Source: Desulfopila_A sp964446655 (GTDB lineage: Bacteria > Desulfobacterota > Desulfobulbia > Desulfobulbales > Desulfocapsaceae). Taken from it: 64,000 bases of DNA. Below the pieces are notes generated by a model. That model saw only the letters and a program-made list of their open reading frames with translations. It was not told the DNA's origin and made no database searches. This document shows positions 36,229-45,425 of the stretch, one piece after another. The stretch is from positions 24,941-88,940 of the forward strand of contig CAYUPL010000008.1 of assembly GCA_964446655.1 (NCBI GenBank). Reading direction: 5' to 3'. Both the position numbers and the translations under genes were made by a program. Each line of letters begins with the position of its first letter. Within the stretch, counting starts at the first letter, position 1.

Positions 36229-36261
36229 ACTTTCCTCCATTGTTGCTCTTAAAATATTAAC

Positions 36262-36318
36262 AATTGATATTGAAATACACGCGAACCCGTTGAGGACTAT
36301 CAAGGGGTAATATCAATT
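36262..36318 (-). promoter_or_regulatory. Candidate qmoABC promoter flanked by inverted repeat
   Basis: Two exact 10-base inverted copies (aattgatatt / aatatcaatt), 37 bases apart, bracket a weak sigma70-like pair pointing to qmoA. Such spacing could hold a dimeric regulator at two sites or form a loop. The -35 and -10 each match consensus at only four to five positions, so the promoter call is tentative. Confidence 0.35.
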
Positions 36319-36532
36319 CTGGAACTACTCCTCAGAACTGAATAATTCTTGAGGCAATCAATAGCCGATTATGTGGCGCCCTTGAAGTTCCTTTGCAATA
36401 ATTCATTCCAGAACGCCTGGGACACTGCTCGCCTAAAAGACCACTCATATGTCTTTGCCGGCGGGGTTGGCTTATATCAGATTACGCCGATAGTGATACT
36501 CGCAATCTCAGATAAGCTAACACCGACCATAG

Positions 36533-36571
36533 AAAAAATCTCCAGGAGCCATTGGCTCCTGGAGATTTTTC
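36533..36571 (-). terminator. Bidirectional intrinsic terminator after aprBA
   Basis: An 11-bp perfect stem (ctccaggagcc / ggctcctggag) with a 3-base loop has A6 on one side and T5 on the other, so it can act on both strands. It lies about 40 bases after the aprA stop and separates aprBA from qmoABC. Confidence 0.9.
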
Positions 36572-36601
36572 TTATAACATCATGCAGTTAAAACCGAAAC
36601 A

Positions 36602-38620
36602 TTATAACCAGGGCTCGGTCTCAATGATGTTCAGACATTCAACCTTTTCACACTTCCACTCTTCTGTTTCCGGGTTGAAGGTTGAGTTAACAAAACACTT
36701 CCAGTTTTCGTCATCACAGGTGGGATAATCGGACCTGTAGTAGAAACCTGGGTAGCGAGATTCCTTACGGAATTCGATGTGACGGATATGGGTCTCAACA
36801 CACCAGATGCGGTGGTAATTCTCCCAGCAGCGGAGAAGCTCATGCAGGTCACCGGCCGCCATTTTCCCGGCATCTTCACGAAGGAGCTTGAGAAGATCCA
36901 GACAGATGTTGAGCAGTTTTCCTGAGGTCATGTAGTATGTTGCCACACCACCACCATACTCATCGGTTGCTTTCATGAGACGCATCATCAAACCGGCTGG
37001 TTTGCAGTAGTTTGGATTGACATCTGCAGCAGTGGAAGCGCCGACAAACTCATGATAACGCTTAACCGGAGCGTAGATCTCGTCAGCGAGTTCCTGCGCG
37101 GTCTGCTTCAGTTCAGGTTTGAAATCGGCATTGTCACGACAGAACTTCACCATCTGCTTAGCACAAATACGTCCTTCAGCATGAGAACCGGAGGAGAACT
37201 TGTGACCGGAAGCACCAACACCGTCGCCTGCGGTAAAGAGACCGTCAACGGTGGTCATACGGTTATAGCCCCACTTGTACTTGTGAGAACGGGAATCATT
37301 TTTAACATCCGGTACCCAGTCTTCTTCCGGACCTGAGGTCCAGATACCACAACAGCCTGAGTGAGATCCGAGCATGTATGGTTCGGTCGGCATAATCTCA
37401 GAACCAATTTTTTCAGGCTCGATGTTCATACCGGCCCACAGACCTGCCTGACCAACGGACATATCAAGGAAGTCTTCCCATGCTTCAGACTCAAGATGTT
37501 TCCAGAACTTCTTCAAGGACTTCTCATCCATGCCGGCGGCTTTACGATCATCCAGGAAGGCATTCAAGGCGACGTCGGTAGCCATGTAGATCGGTCCACG
37601 TCCAGCCTTGAGCTCATTGATCATAAGGTGGTTACGCAGACAGGTGGGAGTAACTGCTGATGCTCCATAGGGCATGAATTTGCCAAGCTCGTCTTTTACT
37701 GAATCGCTGTTGGCATAAAACTCACCAAGGCCGTTGGAAACTTTGGCTTTGAAAAGAAGGAACCATGCACCGACAGGACCGTAGCCATCTTTGAAACGGG
37801 CTGGGGTAAAACGGTTTTCCATCATGGTCAGGGTTGCACCGACCTGAGCTGCCAGTGTGTAGGTGGAACCGGCATTCCATACCGGATACCAGGCACGGCC
37901 TTTTCCTTCACCGGTAGAACGCGGACGGAAAATATTAACCGCACCACCACAAGCTACCAAGGCTGTCTTGCAACGGAAAACAAAAACTTTATTTTCACGT
38001 GTGGAGAATCCTGCAGCACCGGCTATCTGGTTTGGCTTGTTCTTGTCAAGCAACAACTTGACGATGAATACACGCTCAATAATATTGTCGGCACCCAGTG
38101 CAGTGGCCGCAGGCTCTGCAACGATACACTTGTAAGACTCACCATTGATCATGATCTGCCATTTTCCTGTACGTACGGGAGTTCCTCCCTCACGCAGGGT
38201 TGGCGCGGGCTTGGCACCGTCGAGGTTCTCGCCGTCGGCGTCTTTTTTCCAAATGGGCAGACCCCATTCTTCAAAAAGCTTAACGGACTCATCAACGTGA
38301 CGGCCACAGTCGTAAATAAGATCTTCACGGACAACGCCCATAAGATCGTTACGAACCATTTTCACATAGCTCTCGATAGGATTCTCACCAATATAGGTGT
38401 TGATAGCTGAAAGACCCTGGGCAACAGCACCGGAACGCTCAAGTGATGCTTTATCGACAAGAACGATTTTCAGATCTTCAGGTGCCCACTTCTTGATTTC
38501 AAAAGCAGTGCCACACGCAGCCATACCGCCGCCGATGATAAGAACGTCTACGTCCTGCTCAACGACTTCCGGATTCACTACGGCCTTCAATTCACCTTTC
38601 GGTTTATTTGGTAATGCCAT
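36602..38620 (-). CDS. aprA: Adenylylsulfate (APS) reductase subunit alpha
   Basis: FAD subunit of dissimilatory APS reductase, which reduces APS to sulfite and AMP in the cytoplasm. The 672 residues match the family. The N-terminal FAD motif IIGGGMAACGTAFEI lies near residues 28-42, and the active-site region SHSGCCGIWTSGPEEDW is intact. The fumarate-reductase-like layout with the C-terminal helical part is complete. It follows aprB by 142 bases and ends at a bidirectional terminator. The high sequence conservation fits the reductive (sulfate-reducing) type. Confidence 0.98.
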   Translation of the reverse strand: MALPNKPKGELKAVVNPEVVEQDVDVLIIGGGMAACGTAFEIKKWAPEDLKIVLVDKASLERSGAVAQGLSAINTYIGENPIESYVKMVRNDLMGVVREDLIYDCGRHVDESVKLFEEWGLPIWKKDADGENLDGAKPAPTLREGGTPVRTGKWQIMINGESYKCIVAEPAATALGADNIIERVFIVKLLLDKNKPNQIAGAAGFSTRENKVFVFRCKTALVACGGAVNIFRPRSTGEGKGRAWYPVWNAGSTYTLAAQVGATLTMMENRFTPARFKDGYGPVGAWFLLFKAKVSNGLGEFYANSDSVKDELGKFMPYGASAVTPTCLRNHLMINELKAGRGPIYMATDVALNAFLDDRKAAGMDEKSLKKFWKHLESEAWEDFLDMSVGQAGLWAGMNIEPEKIGSEIMPTEPYMLGSHSGCCGIWTSGPEEDWVPDVKNDSRSHKYKWGYNRMTTVDGLFTAGDGVGASGHKFSSGSHAEGRICAKQMVKFCRDNADFKPELKQTAQELADEIYAPVKRYHEFVGASTAADVNPNYCKPAGLMMRLMKATDEYGGGVATYYMTSGKLLNICLDLLKLLREDAGKMAAGDLHELLRCWENYHRIWCVETHIRHIEFRKESRYPGFYYRSDYPTCDDENWKCFVNSTFNPETEEWKCEKVECLNIIETEPWL

Positions 38621-38762
38621 ATTTAAATCTCCTCATTATATCATAAAGATTTGGTTTACGATTATTCCCTCTCTGTGTCCAAGAGAGCAATTACCTGCAG
38701 TTTTTCTGCAAGAGCGAAGCCCTCCTCTAGACACTTACCCGGTTCGGCCTTTCGTAGCAGCC

Positions 38763-39179
38763 TTACTTAGGGGTTGGAAGATCAGCTTCGAGAAGCAGAC
38801 ATTCGTCATCAAGGTTTGCGCCTTTCTCACCTACATAACCATTCGCAGCACCCTCAGCGGTTGTCCGAATAGGAAATTTGAAACGTTTCATCGCGCCATT
38901 GCGGAACTTGACCGTCCACATAATGGAATCAGAAGATCGCATTGGATGAACTTGACCGCCCATTGGCACGAAGTCATCGTATCCACGTACAAAAATTGCA
39001 CCCTGCGGACAAATTTTAACACAGGAATAACATTCCCAGCATGCGTCGGGCTCCTGATTGTAAGCCAACATCGATTCAACGTTCAAAACCATCAGATCGT
39101 TGGGACAGATGTACATGCATGCGGTTTTGTCTCCACCCTTGCAACCGTCGCATTTTTCAGGATCTACATAACTTGGCAT
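38763..39179 (-). CDS. aprB: Adenylylsulfate (APS) reductase subunit beta
   Basis: Iron-sulfur subunit that delivers electrons to the AprA flavin. The 138 residues carry two [4Fe-4S] motifs: Cys10, 13, 21, 25 with an insert between the second and third Cys, and Cys47, 50, 53, 57. The C-terminal half forms the extended tail that wraps AprA in known structures. It is the first gene after the promoter at 39410-39438. GGAGG lies just before the ATG. Confidence 0.98.
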   Translation of the reverse strand: MPSYVDPEKCDGCKGGDKTACMYICPNDLMVLNVESMLAYNQEPDACWECYSCVKICPQGAIFVRGYDDFVPMGGQVHPMRSSDSIMWTVKFRNGAMKRFKFPIRTTAEGAANGYVGEKGANLDDECLLLEADLPTPK

Positions 39180-39409
39180 TAAACTACCTCCTCAGTTAGT
39201 TTTAACTGTTGTGACCCTGCCCTTGCAGGATCCACTTAACCTGTACACACTTAGTAATACCATATTTAATAATACCACTCAAAAACAGCCTCGCCATCAA
39301 CATCTTTATCCACGATCAGCAGGTCATTAACTAACCGATTTTTCATCACAAAAAAAACCACTTGCGGGCCCAGTAAAAAAATGAACGGCGACTCATTTTT
39401 CAAAACTGA

Positions 39410-39438
39410 CTTATAATTTGTTAGTCATAAATTGTCAA
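39410..39438 (-). promoter_or_regulatory. Near-consensus sigma70 promoter of aprBA
   Basis: On the minus strand TTGACA (39433-39438) and TATAAG (39410-39415) are spaced by 17 bases: a perfect -35 and five of six at -10. The transcript would begin near 39403, giving an untranslated leader of about 220 bases before aprB. Such a promoter fits the very high abundance of APS reductase in sulfate reducers. The leader shows no recognised riboswitch. Confidence 0.75.
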
Positions 39439-39465
39439 GCAAATTCAACACAGAGACAGATTGCC

Positions 39466-41595
39466 TCAGTTATAGTCTTGTCGCACAAGAACTTCTCGCG
39501 GCTTAGAACCATCAGCCGGTCCGACAATTCCTTCCTTTTCCATCCTTTCAATCATTCTTGCCGCTCTGTTATAACCGATCCGCAAACGCCTCTGTACCAT
39601 GGAGATAGAAGCACCGCCGGCTTCGCAGACCAGCGCCACCGCTTCGTCATATCTGTCGTCAATGTCATCGCCATTGTCCGCCTCAGTCTCACCTCCACCT
39701 TCCACCTCTTCGATAACCGACTCGTCATAGGTGGCCGCGCCCTGTTTCTTCCAGAATTCAATGAGAGCAGCCGTCTCTTTTTCAGAAATATATGCGCCAT
39801 GAATTCGTTTAAGCGCGCTGCTTCCCGGCGGAAGATAAAGCATATCTCCGGCTCCAAGCAGATGCTCGGCACCGGATGTATCGAGAATAGTGCGCGAATC
39901 AACCTTCGAAGAAACCTTAAAAGAGAGACGGGTGGGAAAATTTGCTTTAATCAGTCCGGTCAGGACATCGACGGAAGGGCGCTGGGTTGCCAGGATAAGA
40001 TGAATTCCAGCCGCACGGGCCATCTGCGCCAGACGTGCAATGGCCCCTTCCACATCTTTCGAGGCCACCATCATTAAATCGGCCAGTTCATCAACAATGA
40101 TGACGATATAGGGCATTTTTTCCGCAGCTGTTTCATTATAGCTGTGGAAACCCTTTACCTTGGCCTCCTCGAGCCTGCGATAGCGCCTCTCCATCTCGCG
40201 TACGGCCCACAGAAGGGCCCTTGAAGCAAGCTTAGGCTCGACAACCACGGGATGGAGCAGATGGGGGATACCTTCATAGCCGGAAAGCTCAATACGTTTA
40301 GGATCAACCATCAGAATGCGCACTTCTTCCGGTGTAGCGTTAAAAAGAATGGAGGCAATGATAGTGTTGATGGCAACACTTTTGCCGGCGCCGGTCGCTC
40401 CGGCTATCAGAAGATGAGGCATTTTGGAAAGATCAGCCAGAGCCGTATTGCCGACTACATCGAGACCGAGGGCAATGGTGAGTTTACTACTGCTTTGCCG
40501 GTAGACCTCCGATGTCAGTAAATCCCGAAGATAAACGATCTGTCTGTCTTCGTTTGGTATCTCTATGCCCAAAGCTGCCTTGCCCGGTATAGAACCTACT
40601 ACCCGGACAGATTGAGCCTTGAGGCCCAGAGCAAGATCATCGGCTAAACAAGCAATTTTGTTTATTTTTATCCCTGGCGCCGGAGAATACTCATATGTAG
40701 TGACGACGGGACCCGGCGAAATACCCACAACGGTACCGGATACCCCGAAGTTTTTAAGCTTTTGCTCCAATTTTTTTGAGACCTTGTAGTATGTCTCTTT
40801 ATCAACTTCTTTCTTGATCTGCTCACTTTTGTTCAACAGCGACAGAGGTGGAATCCTCCAATCACCTCGTGCCACCGGGGCAAGAGTAAAATCTTCGTCG
40901 GAATTTTCTCCGATCGTGGCCGCTTGCTCCTTGAGCAGAGGCTGCGGCAGTGGCGTAACACCCTGTTTGTCAAGAGGACGCGGCTCCGCAACCTCGGCCA
41001 CTCTTTTGGTTTTCTGACCGGAAGAAGCATCCGCGGTCTTTTTTCTTTTGAAAACCAGACGAAACAGAAAACCGAACATGCCTCGGAGTACGCGGCAAAG
41101 CAACGCAAAAAGACGGTAAGGAGAAAACTGGGTGGAGAGCATGAGAGAAATAAGAAAGAGCAGGGCCAGGGTCAGAACGGTGCCGGGTCCGCCGACAATT
41201 GAACTCATCAGTGAAAAGACGTATTTGCCGAGAAATCCACCAGTTTCGACAAAATTCTCTTGATAGAGAGACAGAGAAGATAACAGCGCACAAAAAGAGA
41301 TAACGGCACAGGTAATTCCAAGAGTAACCTGAGGCAATCTCTCAAAGGACATGCTGGGACTGAAAAACAACAGCGAGAGAAGCAGGACCAGAAAGGCGAG
41401 CATATACGCCCCCAGACCGGTAAAACCCAGGAGAAACTGAGCTATAAGCTGCCCTATTTCCCCACACCAGTTGCCACCGGTAGCTATTGAGTGCGAAAAA
41501 AGGCTTAAAAAAAGAAAAATAGCAAGAAATATACCCAGAACAGCAACAAGTTCCTGTCTGAGACTGGGGCGAGATGCACTGTTTGCCTGTGCCAT
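39466..41595 (-). CDS. ftsK: DNA translocase FtsK
   Basis: Septal ATPase that moves chromosome DNA and triggers dimer resolution at dif. The 709 residues have four membrane spans within residues 16-160, a short linker, the motor with Walker A GATGAGKS at 399-406, Walker B IIVDELADLM, and the DNA-reading gamma winged helix at about 640-705. The linker is short compared with E. coli FtsK, as in many bacteria. It lies between nusB and aprB and points to aprB, but aprBA has its own promoter. Confidence 0.96.
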   Translation of the reverse strand: MAQANSASRPSLRQELVAVLGIFLAIFLFLSLFSHSIATGGNWCGEIGQLIAQFLLGFTGLGAYMLAFLVLLLSLLFFSPSMSFERLPQVTLGITCAVISFCALLSSLSLYQENFVETGGFLGKYVFSLMSSIVGGPGTVLTLALLFLISLMLSTQFSPYRLFALLCRVLRGMFGFLFRLVFKRKKTADASSGQKTKRVAEVAEPRPLDKQGVTPLPQPLLKEQAATIGENSDEDFTLAPVARGDWRIPPLSLLNKSEQIKKEVDKETYYKVSKKLEQKLKNFGVSGTVVGISPGPVVTTYEYSPAPGIKINKIACLADDLALGLKAQSVRVVGSIPGKAALGIEIPNEDRQIVYLRDLLTSEVYRQSSSKLTIALGLDVVGNTALADLSKMPHLLIAGATGAGKSVAINTIIASILFNATPEEVRILMVDPKRIELSGYEGIPHLLHPVVVEPKLASRALLWAVREMERRYRRLEEAKVKGFHSYNETAAEKMPYIVIIVDELADLMMVASKDVEGAIARLAQMARAAGIHLILATQRPSVDVLTGLIKANFPTRLSFKVSSKVDSRTILDTSGAEHLLGAGDMLYLPPGSSALKRIHGAYISEKETAALIEFWKKQGAATYDESVIEEVEGGGETEADNGDDIDDRYDEAVALVCEAGGASISMVQRRLRIGYNRAARMIERMEKEGIVGPADGSKPREVLVRQDYN

Positions 41596-41860
41596 GGTAG
41601 CTAGAACTCCTGCGTTTGCCTCATCATCCTTCCCCTGAAGTAACGTACTCTGGAGAGATGACTATGAACTGATGGAAAGGGACGGAAAGGATAGCGATTA
41701 TCAGGGGTATCCCAGTCCGTGGGTGCAAACTCAGCCTTGCCGGAGACTCCCGGTATACACAGTCGAAAGGTCTGAGCATGTGCCTGCCTACAACACTCAG
41801 GTGTAATAAGAAAAAGACAAAAATGCAAGTCGTCAGTTGCCTGGCGGTGGAAAAGGAAGC
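41596..41860. other. Gap between nusB and ftsK
   Basis: 265 bases without a supported gene. A 75-codon open frame on the minus strand (41601-41828) has no ribosome-binding site and no protein-like composition. No clear promoter or terminator was found. Confidence 0.4.
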
Positions 41861-42286
41861 TTACTCATGGATGTGCTTCTGCACAGCATCGAGAATACCA
41901 TTGACAAACGAGGGTGATTCAATCGTGCCATAGCGCTTGGCGATTTCAACTGCCTCATTGATGGCAACCTGATGGGGAACATCCTCGGAGTAGAGCATCT
42001 CACAGACGGCAATGCGCAAAAGATTGCGATCTGTATAGGCAATACGCTCCAATCTCCAGTTTTTGGCGCACAGGCGAATGAGTTCATCAATCCTTTCCGT
42101 GTGCGCAACTGTCTGTCTGATAATCTGCAGCGTGTACTCTTTAGCTTTGCTGTTCACCTGATACAGCTCGCAAAAAACCATGAATCTTTCTTCCAGATTC
42201 TCCGTTTCCTCTGGTGGAATACGCTGAAAATCGTCCTGAAAAAGAAACTGCAATGCAGCCTCGCGTGCTTTTCTTCGTGTGCCCAT
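41861..42286 (-). CDS. nusB: Transcription antitermination protein NusB
   Basis: RNA-binding helical protein that pairs with S10 (NusE) at boxA sites in rRNA antitermination. The 141 residues start MGTRRKAREAALQFLFQ and show the second-half signature NLLRIAVCEMLYSEDVPHQVAINEAVEIAKRYG (read in parts). It follows ribH by 102 bases, a very common ribH-nusB pairing. Confidence 0.97.
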   Translation of the reverse strand: MGTRRKAREAALQFLFQDDFQRIPPEETENLEERFMVFCELYQVNSKAKEYTLQIIRQTVAHTERIDELIRLCAKNWRLERIAYTDRNLLRIAVCEMLYSEDVPHQVAINEAVEIAKRYGTIESPSFVNGILDAVQKHIHE

Positions 42287-42388
42287 GAACGTTCGTCGAA
42301 AAAGGAAGAAGGAGCGTTGCCGTAGTATACCTCGGCCATTGCTCCTGTACGATTCGTCTCAGCCGCCTTGAGTGGCGGCACAAACAAT

Positions 42389-42856
42389 TTAATTGAGATT
42401 AGTGACAAGGTTGGCCATCTCAATTGCTGCAACGGCAACTTCAGCACCCTTATTGCCGGCCTTGGTGCCGGCCCGTTCAACCGCCTGCTCTATTGTTTCG
42501 GTGGTCAGAACCCCAAAGAGCACTGGAACACCGGTCTCAAGGCCGACCTGTGCCGACCCTTTGGATACCTCGTTGACAACAACCTCAAAATGAGGCGTTG
42601 CTCCTCGGATAACGACACCAAGGCAGATCACTGCGTCATATTTCTGTGAAGCAGCAAATTTTTTTGCAATCAAAGGAATCTCGAAAGCACCCGGAACCCT
42701 GGCCACATCGATATCCTCATGCAGAGCACCGGATCTTGTCAGGGTGTCTATTGCTCCCTCGAGCAGCTTTTCTGAGATGAAGGAGTTGAAACGTGCTATC
42801 ACGATCGCAAATTTCCTGCCGTCGGCCTTGAGATTTCCCTCTATCATATTCACCAT
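42389..42856 (-). CDS. ribH: 6,7-dimethyl-8-ribityllumazine synthase
   Basis: Penultimate step of riboflavin synthesis: joins the pyrimidine amine with dihydroxybutanone phosphate. ATG at 42854-42856 gives 155 residues with GGAAAGGTG upstream; an in-frame start 12 codons earlier is less likely. Signatures: ARFNSFISEKLLEGA near the start, VPGAFEIPL, and GVVIRGATPHFEVVVNE including the catalytic His. It lies between ribBA and nusB. Confidence 0.97.
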   Translation of the reverse strand: MVNMIEGNLKADGRKFAIVIARFNSFISEKLLEGAIDTLTRSGALHEDIDVARVPGAFEIPLIAKKFAASQKYDAVICLGVVIRGATPHFEVVVNEVSKGSAQVGLETGVPVLFGVLTTETIEQAVERAGTKAGNKGAEVAVAAIEMANLVTNLN

Positions 42857-42893
42857 CACATACACCTTTCCATAAAATAATTGTGGGACCACA

Positions 42894-44108
42894 CTACTTG
42901 TCGTCGACCTCTATAAGATGCCCCATACGGTCACGCTTGCAGAGGAGGTAATCCTTGTTTTCCAGCGTGGCAGCCATCTCCAGGGGAAGCCTGGCAACAA
43001 CCTCAAGACCGTAGCCCTCCAGCCCTATGATTTTTTTGGGATTATTGGTAAGCAGTGCCATCTTTTTAACGCCAAGATCTCTCAGGATCTGGGCGCCGAT
43101 GCCATAATTCCGCAAATCGGGCTTGAAACCCAGTTTTATATTGGCTTCAACGGTATCCATGTGCTCTTCATCCTGGAGTTTGTAGGCTCGAAGCTTATTG
43201 ACAAGCCCTATTCCTCTGCCCTCCTGGCGCATATACAAAATAACGCCCCGGCCTTCCTGTTCGACCATCCTCATTGCTGCATCAAGCTGCAGACCGCAGT
43301 CGCAACGGGACGAACCGAAAACATCCCCGGTGAGACATTCCGAGTGAACCCGGACCAGCACCCTATCTTCCGGATTGATATCTCCTTTCACCAGGGCAAG
43401 ATGCTCGTGATCATCAACATCATTGGTATACACAATCGCTTGAAACTCGCCGGCCACTTCCGTAGGAATACGCGCTTCCGCGGCCCGCTGAATCAGTACA
43501 TCTTTACGAAGCCTGTAGGCCACCAGATCAGCAATTGTAGCAATTTTGAGTTGATGCTCTTCAGCAAATTTTTCCAGGTTCGGCATCCTTGCCATTGTCC
43601 CGTCGTCATTCATAATTTCACAGATTACTCCGGCAGTCCGCACGCCGGCAAGACGGGCCAGATCAACAGAGCCTTCTGTCTGACCGGTACGGACCAGCAC
43701 TCCACCCTTTCGAGCCTTCAACGGAAATATATGTCCCGGACTGATGATATCATAGGGTTTGGCATCAGGTGCAACGGCAGCCTGAATGGTCCGGGCACGA
43801 TCAGCGGCTGAAATACCTGTTGAAACACCTGTCCGTGCCTCTATACTTACTGTAAAACCAGTACCGTAGGGAGATTGATTCTGCGAAACCATCATGGGCA
43901 GATCGAGCTGTTCAATTATATCCGGGCTCAAAGTCAGACATATGAGACCACGGCCATAAGTGGCCATAAAATTAATGGCTTCAGGCGTTACAGCCTCAGC
44001 CGCCATGCAAAGATCGCCTTCATTTTCACGATCCTCATCATCCACCAGAATTACCATTTTTCCGGCTTTAATATCTGCTACTACATCTTCAATCGGACTC
44101 ACAGCCAT
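42894..44108 (-). CDS. ribBA: Bifunctional 3,4-dihydroxy-2-butanone 4-phosphate synthase / GTP cyclohydrolase II
   Basis: Makes both riboflavin precursors. The N-terminal half (to about residue 200) has the DHBP synthase acidic loop DDEDRENEGD. The C-terminal half has the GTP cyclohydrolase II zinc site SECLTGDVFGSSRCDCG with three Cys and the RQEGRGIGLVNKL motif, so both halves look active. I take ATG at 44106-44108 (MAVSPIEDVV); a start three codons earlier is possible. Between ribE and ribH. Confidence 0.96.
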   Translation of the reverse strand: MAVSPIEDVVADIKAGKMVILVDDEDRENEGDLCMAAEAVTPEAINFMATYGRGLICLTLSPDIIEQLDLPMMVSQNQSPYGTGFTVSIEARTGVSTGISAADRARTIQAAVAPDAKPYDIISPGHIFPLKARKGGVLVRTGQTEGSVDLARLAGVRTAGVICEIMNDDGTMARMPNLEKFAEEHQLKIATIADLVAYRLRKDVLIQRAAEARIPTEVAGEFQAIVYTNDVDDHEHLALVKGDINPEDRVLVRVHSECLTGDVFGSSRCDCGLQLDAAMRMVEQEGRGVILYMRQEGRGIGLVNKLRAYKLQDEEHMDTVEANIKLGFKPDLRNYGIGAQILRDLGVKKMALLTNNPKKIIGLEGYGLEVVARLPLEMAATLENKDYLLCKRDRMGHLIEVDDK

Positions 44109-44138
44109 AACATTCACACAAGTATTTATTCTTTATTA

Positions 44139-44795
44139 TTAGAAAAAGCCATGCTCAGCCAAGAAACCGGTACTCATCTCTGTACCGGTGGTCCGCTTTG
44201 CCGCGGTCCTTGCTGCCATCAGTTTTTCCACATATTTTCCGATAATATCAACTTCTATATTGACCTTACTCCCTTTTTTCAACAACCCAAGAGTGGTTGT
44301 CTGCAGGGTATGGGGGATGATGGAGACGGAAAATCTCTCATGATCACATTGATTAACCGTCAGACTTACACCATCAATGGTGACGGATCCTTTTTCAATA
44401 ATATAACGACTGAGCTTTTCGGCAAGCAAGAAGCTGAATATGGTAAAATCGCCGATAGTCTTGATTTCCACAACCGCAGCGGTGCAATCAATGTGACCCG
44501 AAACAATATGCCCACCAAGCCTGTCGCTCATTCTCAGTGCTCTCTCCATGTTGACACGATCACCAACACCGAGGTTTCCCAGAGTTGTCCGAGAAACACT
44601 CTCTGGAGAAATATCGACGGAAAAACTTCTTCCTTTAATGTCATAAATCGTCAGACAGCTGCCATTTACCGCTACGGATTCACCTTCTTGCGGCTCGGAC
44701 AACTCAAAGTCGGTCATCAGGCGAAATACCAGGCCTCCTCCCCGACTCTTTTTCTGCAGGAGTTTACCTGTTCCCTCTATAATTCCGGTAAACAT
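44139..44795 (-). CDS. ribE: Riboflavin synthase (alpha chain)
   Basis: Converts two lumazine molecules to riboflavin. The 218 residues contain two lumazine-binding repeats: the first starts MFTGIIEGTG, the second has GHIVSGHIDC. Length fits the family. Order ribE-ribBA-ribH-nusB is standard, but ribD, often the first gene, is not in this place and not in the window. It begins 22 bases after the stop of the upstream TPR gene. No FMN riboswitch was found before it. Confidence 0.96.
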   Translation of the reverse strand: MFTGIIEGTGKLLQKKSRGGGLVFRLMTDFELSEPQEGESVAVNGSCLTIYDIKGRSFSVDISPESVSRTTLGNLGVGDRVNMERALRMSDRLGGHIVSGHIDCTAAVVEIKTIGDFTIFSFLLAEKLSRYIIEKGSVTIDGVSLTVNQCDHERFSVSIIPHTLQTTTLGLLKKGSKVNIEVDIIGKYVEKLMAARTAAKRTTGTEMSTGFLAEHGFF

Positions 44796-44816
44796 CAGCT
44801 CAGTTACGATCCCGCA

Positions 44817-45425
44817 TCAGACACCGCCTTCGAGTTCTGCTGCCTTTTCTAGAAACTCGACTGCGGTTTTTCTATGCTTAAAGTTTTTATGGATAGACGC
44901 AATGGTTCGGTAAGCATCGGCAGCTTTGGCCGTCTGGCCGGATTTGATATAGATCTCAGCTATCCTCTCCAGGATATTGACCGTGCCTTTCGGATCATTG
45001 TTGGCCTGATATACCTCCAGCAGCTCAAGGCACCTTTTAATTGCCTCCTTATACTGCTCCATTTCAGTGTAGACAAGTATAAATTGCTTCGCCAGGGCGA
45101 CGAGGCTCATCGGATCATTCAGTCTGCGACAGATTTCCTCTGCTTTCTCAAAATGAGCAAGAGCTTTCTGATACTCGCCGCGTTTCAGGCAGACATTACC
45201 GAGCTGGTTTGAGGCGTTGGCCATACCGTTTTCGTTTTTGCTTTCCTCAAAGCCAAGGAGAGCGTTATGCAGAGCAACGGCCGCAGCTCCGGTTTCGTTC
45301 CGTTCAAGTAACGCTTTACCCTGCTCATATTCAACCTGGGCGGCCTCTTTGGCCCCACCTTCCCCTTTATTGTCCGTCAACCGGGAAATATCGTTTATGT
45401 TCTGTAGTGCTGTCGGCTTACTCAT
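44817..45425 (-). CDS. TPR-repeat protein of unknown function
   Basis: 202 residues, no signal peptide or membrane span. From about residue 30 to the end the sequence is built of TPR-like 34-residue helical pairs, for example NQLGNVCLKRGEYQKALAHF and ERIAEIYIKSGQTAKAADAYRT. TPR folds bind protein partners; no catalytic motif is seen. The start overlaps the end of the zinc-ribbon/HEAT gene by eight bases, and ribE follows 22 bases after, so these are probably co-expressed. Function unknown. Confidence 0.8.
   Translation of the reverse strand: MSKPTALQNINDISRLTDNKGEGGAKEAAQVEYEQGKALLERNETGAAAVALHNALLGFEESKNENGMANASNQLGNVCLKRGEYQKALAHFEKAEEICRRLNDPMSLVALAKQFILVYTEMEQYKEAIKRCLELLEVYQANNDPKGTVNILERIAEIYIKSGQTAKAADAYRTIASIHKNFKHRKTAVEFLEKAAELEGGV

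Larger units (their letters stand above)
36229..36601. other. Intergenic region aprA-qmoA (373 bases)
   Basis: No gene is supported here. The right end holds the aprA terminator (36533-36571). Close to qmoA lie two copies of a 10-base inverted repeat (aattgatatt at 36262-36271, aatatcaatt at 36309-36318) that flank a weak promoter-like pair on the minus strand: TTGATA (36298-36303) and, 18 bases on, TGTATT (36274-36279). The middle part shows nothing recognisable. Confidence 0.5.

Noticed and set aside
41601..41828. 75-codon open frame between ftsK and nusB
   Set aside because: No ribosome-binding site, no family likeness, and no sign of coding bias.
44796..44816. FMN riboswitch before the riboflavin genes
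   Set aside because: The gap before ribE is only about 21 bases and no FMN-aptamer pattern was seen upstream of ribE, ribBA or ribF.
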